This document shows positions 59,342-64,000 of a stretch of 64,000 nt of DNA, piece by piece. The position numbers and the translations under genes were made by a program. Positions within the stretch are counted from its first letter, which is position 1. Each line of letters starts with the position of its first letter. Below the pieces are notes generated by a model. That model saw nothing but the letters and a program-made list of their open reading frames with translations, was not told the DNA's origin and made no database searches. Source of the DNA: RGIG8775 sp045612185 (lineage in GTDB: Bacteria; Bacillota; Clostridia; Oscillospirales; CAG-272); contig JAZKYO010000130.1 of assembly GCA_045612185.1 (NCBI GenBank), positions 49,894-113,893 of the forward strand, given 5' to 3'.

Positions 59342-60017
59342 CTGAAGGTTCTCCTATTTTGTAACCAACGCCCTTGATTGTTTCTATACAAGCGCTGGCG
59401 CTACCCAGCTTTTGGCGAAGGTGTCTGATGTGAACGTCAACCGTTCGGCTTTCACCATCAAAGGAATAGCCCCAGATTGTGTTTAAAAGCTCATCACGTG
59501 TCATAACGTTACCTTTATTCTCAAAAAGCAGCTTTAAAAGTTCAAACTCCTTGAATGAAAGATCAATTTTTTCTCCCGCAACTTTTACGGTGTGCTTTTG
59601 CGGCGAAAGAGTAAGATCTCCCCAAAAATATTCTGTGCATAGCTGAAGTGACGTTTCAGTGCGACGCAACACGGCTTTTATGCGCGCAATAAGCTCCATC
59701 ATTCCGAAAGGCTTTGCTATATAGTCGTCAGCGCCTGAATCAAGCCCTATTACTTTGTCATATTCAGCAGACTTTGCTGTGAGCATTATAATTGGTAATT
59801 TCTCGTATTTTTTCTGATTGCGCAGCTTTTTCAAAATTGAAAGACCGTCTTCCTCGGGAAGCATTATGTCAAGAAGAAGCAGAGACGGCGTCTCATTTTC
59901 AAGAGCATTGTAAAAAAAAGACGGTGCGGGGAAGCTTTTAATGTCAAATCCGCTGCTTGCAAGAGCGTATTCTACCAATTTGCGTATATCGCTGTCGTCC
60001 TCAACAAGATAAATCAT
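59334..60017 (-). CDS. OmpR/PhoB-family response regulator
   Basis: A 227-aa regulator. The receiver domain has the acidic pocket Glu6-Asp7-Asp8, phospho-acceptor Asp50 (LLLLDIMLPEEDG) and LTAKSAEYDKVIGLDSGADDYIAKPF. The C-terminal winged helix shows DLSFKEFELLKLLFENKG and SRTVDVHIRHLRQKLG. It is the partner of the overlapping histidine kinase. AGGAGGTG precedes the ATG and a clear promoter lies upstream. Confidence 0.94.
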   Translation of the reverse strand: MIYLVEDDSDIRKLVEYALASSGFDIKSFPAPSFFYNALENETPSLLLLDIMLPEEDGLSILKKLRNQKKYEKLPIIMLTAKSAEYDKVIGLDSGADDYIAKPFGMMELIARIKAVLRRTETSLQLCTEYFWGDLTLSPQKHTVKVAGEKIDLSFKEFELLKLLFENKGNVMTRDELLNTIWGYSFDGESRTVDVHIRHLRQKLGSASACIETIKGVGYKIGEPSDE

Positions 60018-60044
60018 ATAAACACCTCCTAAGATACTGCATTA

Positions 60045-60073
60045 ATAATACCATAAAAATCGAAAAATTTCAA
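60045..60073 (-). promoter_or_regulatory. Sigma-A promoter of the two-component operon
   Basis: On the minus strand TTGAAA (60073-60068), 17 bases, TATTAT (60050-60045), about 28 bases before the start codon. Confidence 0.75.
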
Positions 60074-60123
60074 TAAGTAATCAGAATACAAATTAATTTG
60101 TTAAAAATAATTTCTTAAAGGTC

Positions 60124-60152
60124 TTGATTTTTAAGACAATGTATGGTATAAT
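60124..60152 (+). promoter_or_regulatory. Sigma-A promoter of tRNA-Val
   Basis: TTGATT (60124-60129), 17 bases, TATAAT (60147-60152), 12 bases before the mature tRNA 5' end. Confidence 0.8.
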
Positions 60153-60164
60153 ATACAGCGTTAC

Positions 60165-60241
60165 GGAGGCATAGCTCAGTTGGTTAGAGTACTTGCTTGA
60201 CATGCAAGGGGTCGCAGATTCGAGTTCTGCTGTCTCCACCA
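60165..60241 (+). tRNA. tRNA-Val(GAC)
   Basis: A complete 77-base cloverleaf. Acceptor stem GGAGGCA/TGTCTCC, D-arm GCTC/GAGT, anticodon stem CTTGC/GCAAG with loop TTGACAT (anticodon GAC, reading GUC and GUU), T-arm GCAGA/TCTGC with TTCGAGT loop, and an encoded CCA end. It has its own promoter and terminator. The 60018-60354 stretch between protein genes holds this tRNA, its signals and the flanking promoters. Confidence 0.96.
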
Positions 60242-60277
60242 AGCCCCGAGCCGAAAGGCTCGGGGCTTCTACTTTTC
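60242..60277 (+). terminator. Terminator after tRNA-Val
   Basis: AGCCCCGAGCC (60242-60252) pairs with GGCTCGGGGCT (60257-60267) over a GAAA tetraloop, followed by TCTACTTTT. Confidence 0.85.
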
Positions 60278-60297
60278 GTAGATGTTTGGGTTTTTGC

Positions 60298-60326
60298 TTG
60301 ACACAGTTTTCTTTTTGTGTTATACT
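60298..60326 (+). promoter_or_regulatory. Sigma-A promoter of the GH2 gene
   Basis: TTGACA (60298-60303), 17 bases, TATACT (60321-60326), close to GTG 60355. Confidence 0.85.
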
Positions 60327-60354
60327 GCTAATAGTATATCTTGGAGGTGTGGTT

Positions 60355-62802
60355 GTGAAGAATATTTATCTTGATAAGAACTGGAGTATGTACAACGGCA
60401 AGACGGGTACAGTTGCCGCAACAGTTCCCGGGTGCGTGCATACCGACCTTATAAATTGCGGACAAATAGAAGATATTTATTGGCGTGATAATAACGATAA
60501 ATATCAGTGGATAGAGGACGAGGATTTTACTTATACTTGCGTATTTGACGCGGAGGAATCGGAACATGCCGCTCTTGTTTTTGAGGGGCTTGATACTTAT
60601 TGCGAAATATATCTTAACGGTGAGCATATAGGCGGAACGCAAAATATGTTTGTTCCGCACGAGTTTTTTGTTGGCGGAAAGCTGAAAAGCAAGAATAACG
60701 AGCTTCGCGTTGAGTTTCGCTCACCTATAAAAGAGGTGGCAGATATGCCCGAGCGCCGCGCTGCTTTTACCAAGGAGCGCATTAACACCAGAAGAATGCA
60801 GTGTACGTATAGCTGGGACTGGGTAGATCGCTTTGTAACCTGCGGAATCTATCGTCCCGTCTATATTAAATACGGCTGTGATATGTATGTGGATTCCGCG
60901 TATATTGTAACAGAAAATATTGATGAATACAGCGCACAGATTCGCCTTGAACTTGATTTTAAAAATTATGAAAACGGCGGCTTGGCGCAAATAGAAATTA
61001 TTTCTCCCGACGGAGATATAATCAAAAGTGAGTCAGTTTACTCAAAAGAACCCAAAACGGTACGCAGATATGATATTGAAGCGCCCGAGCTTTGGTATCC
61101 GCTCGGCTATGGCGAGCATCCCGTATACAGTGTAAAAGTTACCGTTGGAGAGAATGTTTTTGAGGACACTTTCGGTATCAGAACCATGAAGATACTTCAG
61201 CTTGAGGACAAAGAGGGAAGCAAGGAGGAAAAGTATTGCCAAGAGATAAGAGAATACGTTGCGGGACAGATGAAAGACCACAACGAAAAGACAAGAGGTT
61301 TCCAAATCGTAATTAACGGTGTAAAGATACTTGCAATGGGCGGTAACTGGGTGCCTTGTGACCCATTCCCATCCGAGGTTTCTTCCGATAGGTACGAAAA
61401 GCTTGTTTATATGGCAACCGAGATGAAGCTCAATATGCTACGCGTATGGGGCGGAGGTCTTTTTGAGGACAGAGCTTTTTTTGACGCTTGCGACCGTGCC
61501 GGAATAATGGTTTCACAGGATTTCCTTATGGCTTGCGGGGCTTATCCCGAGGACGAGGAATGGTTTATTGAAGAGCTAAAAAAAGAAGCCGAGTACGGCG
61601 TTAAGCTTATGAGAAATCACCCCTGCTTTATGTGGTATTCGGGGGACAATGAAAACGGAATAGACGGCTCTGATTCTGCCGATAATTATCGAGGCAGACG
61701 TGCGGCTTACGAGGCTGCAGCCCCTGCAGTATACAAATATGACCCTAACCGTCAGTTCTTGCCTTCAAGCCCTTACGGTGGAAACGTGTATATGTCGCGT
61801 ACTGTCGGAACTCAGCATAACACGAATTACCTTGGTTATTACAATCAGTTCTTCAACGAATCGGAGTGTATAAAGTACAAGGAACACCTTGAGCATTTCA
61901 AAGGTAGATTTATAGCCGAAGAGCCTGTGTTTGCCATGGCAAATAAGAATACGCTTCTTCGTTTCATGACCGAGGCAGATATAGAAGATCCGGGCGAGGC
62001 TATGCTTGAGCACCATACAAAGTGCGATCCCAACACTAAGCTTCCCGTTTACCGTTCAATAACCCGATTTGCCAAAAAGATTATGGGCGAGCCTGAAAAT
62101 CCCGATGTCAGACTTTTTGAGTATAAATACGTCGGATATGAGTGGGCGAGAGTGGTAATGGAGAATATGCGTCGCCACATTGACTGTTGGAACGGAATGG
62201 TGTTCTGGATGTACAACGATTGTTGGCCTGCGTCTATGAGCTGGTCGTTCGTAGACTATTACGGAATGCCAAAATCAAGCTTTTACTCCTTCCGCAGATG
62301 TGCCGCATCGGTTATTTCATCGGTTACCTGCGAGGACGGCAAATATAAAGTTACGCTTTCAAACTGCATAGATAACGCATATAGCTCAAAAATTCATGCT
62401 TATCTTATGAAAAAAAGCCAGAATTTCCGTGTCGTAGACGAAAAAGAGCTTGATTTAAACGTTGAGCGGTATTCAAGTGTCAGTGCGGAACTTGATTGGG
62501 CTTTCGATGAGGACTGCGTGGTAGTTTGCGATGCCGATTTTGGTGAGTACGTTGACCGTTCCTTCTATGCTTACGACAGACTCTTTATAAAAGATTGCTC
62601 GGAAAACATTGAAGTGGTAGACTTTGACTTTGACAGTGTAACTATAAGAGCCAAGAGCTACGTGCACGCCGTAGAGCTTGAGGGCGAATGTATTTTCAGC
62701 GACAATTATTTCTCACTTATGGCGGGTGAAGAAAAAACAGTTACTTGGAAACAGCTCGGCGAAAACGACGACTTTGGAATTTATGCCTATACATTAAAAT
62801 AA
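60355..62802 (+). CDS. Glycoside hydrolase family 2 enzyme, beta-mannosidase-like
   Basis: An 815-aa GH2 protein without a signal peptide, so probably cytoplasmic. It has an N-terminal jelly-roll (WSMYNGKTGTVAATVPGCVHTDL; FEGLDTYCEIYLNG; TYSWDWVDRFVTCGIYRPV, the sugar-binding hallmark of beta-mannosidases), an Ig-like domain (about 185-280) and a TIM barrel with LNMLRVWGGGLFED, acid/base Glu433 in GDNEN and a likely nucleophile near Glu522 in FIAEEPVF. The last 130 residues are a C-terminal beta domain. It would split terminal beta-mannose from glycan fragments. The start is GTG 60355 after GGAGGT; an apparent upstream extension runs into the tRNA. Confidence 0.88.
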   Translation: MKNIYLDKNWSMYNGKTGTVAATVPGCVHTDLINCGQIEDIYWRDNNDKYQWIEDEDFTYTCVFDAEESEHAALVFEGLDTYCEIYLNGEHIGGTQNMFVPHEFFVGGKLKSKNNELRVEFRSPIKEVADMPERRAAFTKERINTRRMQCTYSWDWVDRFVTCGIYRPVYIKYGCDMYVDSAYIVTENIDEYSAQIRLELDFKNYENGGLAQIEIISPDGDIIKSESVYSKEPKTVRRYDIEAPELWYPLGYGEHPVYSVKVTVGENVFEDTFGIRTMKILQLEDKEGSKEEKYCQEIREYVAGQMKDHNEKTRGFQIVINGVKILAMGGNWVPCDPFPSEVSSDRYEKLVYMATEMKLNMLRVWGGGLFEDRAFFDACDRAGIMVSQDFLMACGAYPEDEEWFIEELKKEAEYGVKLMRNHPCFMWYSGDNENGIDGSDSADNYRGRRAAYEAAAPAVYKYDPNRQFLPSSPYGGNVYMSRTVGTQHNTNYLGYYNQFFNESECIKYKEHLEHFKGRFIAEEPVFAMANKNTLLRFMTEADIEDPGEAMLEHHTKCDPNTKLPVYRSITRFAKKIMGEPENPDVRLFEYKYVGYEWARVVMENMRRHIDCWNGMVFWMYNDCWPASMSWSFVDYYGMPKSSFYSFRRCAASVISSVTCEDGKYKVTLSNCIDNAYSSKIHAYLMKKSQNFRVVDEKELDLNVERYSSVSAELDWAFDEDCVVVCDADFGEYVDRSFYAYDRLFIKDCSENIEVVDFDFDSVTIRAKSYVHAVELEGECIFSDNYFSLMAGEEKTVTWKQLGENDDFGIYAYTLK

Positions 62803-62830
62803 ACTTTAAAGGGAATTAGTGGAGGAAAAC

Positions 62831-63727
62831 ATGAAAAAAATAGGACTTAGTACCGGTAGTCTTCAAGTAAAATTTGGAGATGAACGCGCTCTTGAAATAT
62901 GTGCCGAGGCGGGATTTGACTCTGTTGATTTCAATATGAGAAAATTCGATAAAAGCGTTGATATTTCAGACGACGAAGTTATAGAGTTTTTCTCTAAAAT
63001 AAAGGAAAAGGCAGACTCGTTGGGGCTTGCCATAAGCCAAACCCACGGACGTGTGAGAAGCTATACGCCCGATGAGGAGTATTGCGAGTTTGTGCGCAAA
63101 GCTGCAAGGCTTGACCTTTTAGGAACTAAAGCCATCGGCGCTCCTTCTTGCGTTATTCACAACATTACGACAGGATGGTGGCAGGATGCCGATGCAGCTT
63201 TTATGCACGCTAAAAACAAGGAGTTGCTTGACTACCTTGTGCCTTTTGCGGAGGAGTTTGACGTTAATATAGGAATGGAAACCTTTGGTGACTCCAACCG
63301 ATACGGAAAAAGAGTAATTGACTTTTTCGGTGACTCGCGAGAGCTGAAAAAGCAGTTTGATATGCTTGACACCAAGAAAAAGGTAATATGTATGGACACG
63401 GGACATACAAATAAGGCGCACAACGTTGGCGCAGATGACGGTAGCGAGGTTCCCGACGTGGTTGAGTCAATACTTATGTTTGGGAATGACCTGAAGATAC
63501 TTCACCTTAACGACAACAACGGCTTTACTGACCAACACCTTCCCCCCATGGTAAAAATGCAGGGCGGGGTAAAGTGGAAAGAGGTCTTTGAAGCGCTTGA
63601 TGAGATAGGCTACGACGGTTATTATAATTTCGAGCTTGCGCTTAATAATATGGGTGAAACTATAGAAGAATACGTTCATTTCCTTGGAAAGCATCTCAGA
63701 AACGCTGTTGACGGCAAGCTTTGGTAA
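62831..63727 (+). CDS. Sugar phosphate isomerase/epimerase
   Basis: A 298-aa TIM-barrel protein of the xylose-isomerase-like family: KKIGLSTGSLQVKFG at the start, LEICAEAGFDSVDFNM, GMETFGDSN (catalytic Glu), CMDTGHTNKA, ILHLNDNNGFTDQHLPPM and FNFELA-type C-terminal YNFELALNN, whose acidic and His residues bind the metal. Substrate unknown; the place 28 bases after the GH2 gene suggests it handles a sugar released there. ATG 62831 follows GGAGGA; the GTG at 62819 overlaps that site. Confidence 0.88.
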   Translation: MKKIGLSTGSLQVKFGDERALEICAEAGFDSVDFNMRKFDKSVDISDDEVIEFFSKIKEKADSLGLAISQTHGRVRSYTPDEEYCEFVRKAARLDLLGTKAIGAPSCVIHNITTGWWQDADAAFMHAKNKELLDYLVPFAEEFDVNIGMETFGDSNRYGKRVIDFFGDSRELKKQFDMLDTKKKVICMDTGHTNKAHNVGADDGSEVPDVVESILMFGNDLKILHLNDNNGFTDQHLPPMVKMQGGVKWKEVFEALDEIGYDGYYNFELALNNMGETIEEYVHFLGKHLRNAVDGKLW

Positions 63728-63731
63728 GCGT

Positions 63732-64000
63732 ATGAAGAATAAAGCTCTTTCGATTCTATTTGCGGTAGCGGTATTCTTTTTTATCATTACGTTTTCAATA
63801 GGATTGCCGATTTATTTCAGACCGTTTTATTATGCTCACATAAACGCTTACGATCTGCACGAACACAGCGGATATTCTTATGGGGAGATAAAAGACGCTT
63901 ACGACGAGGTGCTTGATTTCCTTACCTTGCCGGGAAAGGACTTCGGCACGGGGGTTATGAAATATTCCGAGGATGGCGCGGCGCATTTTGCCGACTGTAA
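63732..64000 (+). CDS. TIGR01906/DUF1461-type membrane protein, 3'-truncated
   Basis: Only the first 89 codons are in the window. One hydrophobic helix (residues about 5-27, ALSILFAVAVFFFIITFSIG) leads into an extracytoplasmic segment RPFYYAHINAYDLHEHSG, EIKDAYDEVLDFLTLPG and a closing SEDGAAHFADC, which matches the pattern of DUF1461 proteins (Ser/Glu/His with Asp before the second helix). These are small multi-pass proteins of unknown role; the related Lit/Lnb proteins modify lipoproteins. It starts 4 bases after the isomerase, without a clear ribosome site, so translation is probably coupled. Confidence 0.6.
   Translation, partial: MKNKALSILFAVAVFFFIITFSIGLPIYFRPFYYAHINAYDLHEHSGYSYGEIKDAYDEVLDFLTLPGKDFGTGVMKYSEDGAAHFADC

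Noticed and set aside
60193..60354. Upstream extension of the GH2 reading frame starting in the tRNA
   Set aside because: It overlaps tRNA-Val, its terminator and the GH2 promoter; GTG 60355 has a proper ribosome site and begins the family alignment.
1..64000. CRISPR array
   Set aside because: No set of direct repeats with regular spacers was seen in any intergenic stretch, and there are no cas-like genes.

Overview
The window reads as a chromosomal segment of an endospore-forming, low-to-moderate-GC Bacillota of class Clostridia, most likely an uncultured anaerobe of the intestinal type. The pointers are a forespore sigma factor SigG, an HrcA/CIRCE-controlled hrcA-grpE-dnaK-dnaJ-prmA operon, an S-layer-homology protein, DUF4364 and IreB proteins, strong AGGAGG-type ribosome binding sites, frequent GTG/TTG starts and near-consensus sigma-A promoters. 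Gene density is high and I found no frameshifts, prophage, insertion sequence with a transposase, or CRISPR array. Two genes are cut by the window ends: a sugar isomerase on the left and a DUF1461-type membrane protein on the right.

Layout. 1-7.8 kb: sugar isomerase (partial), rsmE, a PucR/CdaR regulator, a CtpA-type protease, greA, lysS, a membrane-anchored unknown and an RsuA-type pseudouridine synthase. 7.8-12.9 kb: tex, an orphan MsmK-type sugar ABC ATPase, a CPBP protease and tadA. 12.9-15.8 kb: hom (minus strand), then DUF4364, a SigH-like sigma factor and a zinc-ribbon protein. 15.8-19.3 kb (minus): murA, a DUF3810 metalloprotease-like membrane protein and an RluA-type pseudouridine synthase. 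19.4-26.5 kb: SLH protein, a small unknown, nrdR, a short inverted-repeat (MITE-like) element, a MacA/MacB-type efflux operon and sigG. 26.4-29.1 kb (minus): ireB-ribF-dacF.

29.2-37.8 kb is one long operon, nusB-kae1-like-xseA-xseB-ispA-yuiD-like-tlyA-nadK-argR-recN-ybaK. It resembles the Bacillus/Clostridium yqi region but lacks dxs, spoIVB and spo0A at their usual places. 37.8-46.9 kb holds argS, yebC, an orphan membrane protein, and a xer-uvrB-uvrA repair/recombination operon. 47-49.6 kb is a polar amino-acid ABC importer whose ATPase carries an insertion of about 70 residues. 49.6-55.5 kb is the heat-shock operon, followed by an AlkD-like protein, a MATE exporter, and a PhoR/PhoB-type two-component system on the minus strand. 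60.1-64 kb has tRNA-Val(GAC), a GH2 beta-mannosidase-like enzyme, a second sugar isomerase and the start of a DUF1461 protein; with the first isomerase and the orphan ATPase this suggests glycan use.

Most of the window is housekeeping. The observations most worth a second look are the 158-bp inverted-repeat element after nrdR, the enlarged amino-acid ABC ATPase, the D-Ala-D-Ala carboxypeptidase with two altered active-site motifs, a proline in the second UvrA Walker B motif, two palindromes embedded in sigma-A promoters (nrdR and nusB), the rearranged sporulation-associated synteny, and the DUF4364/sigma/zinc-ribbon locus. No clearly new multi-gene system was recognised.
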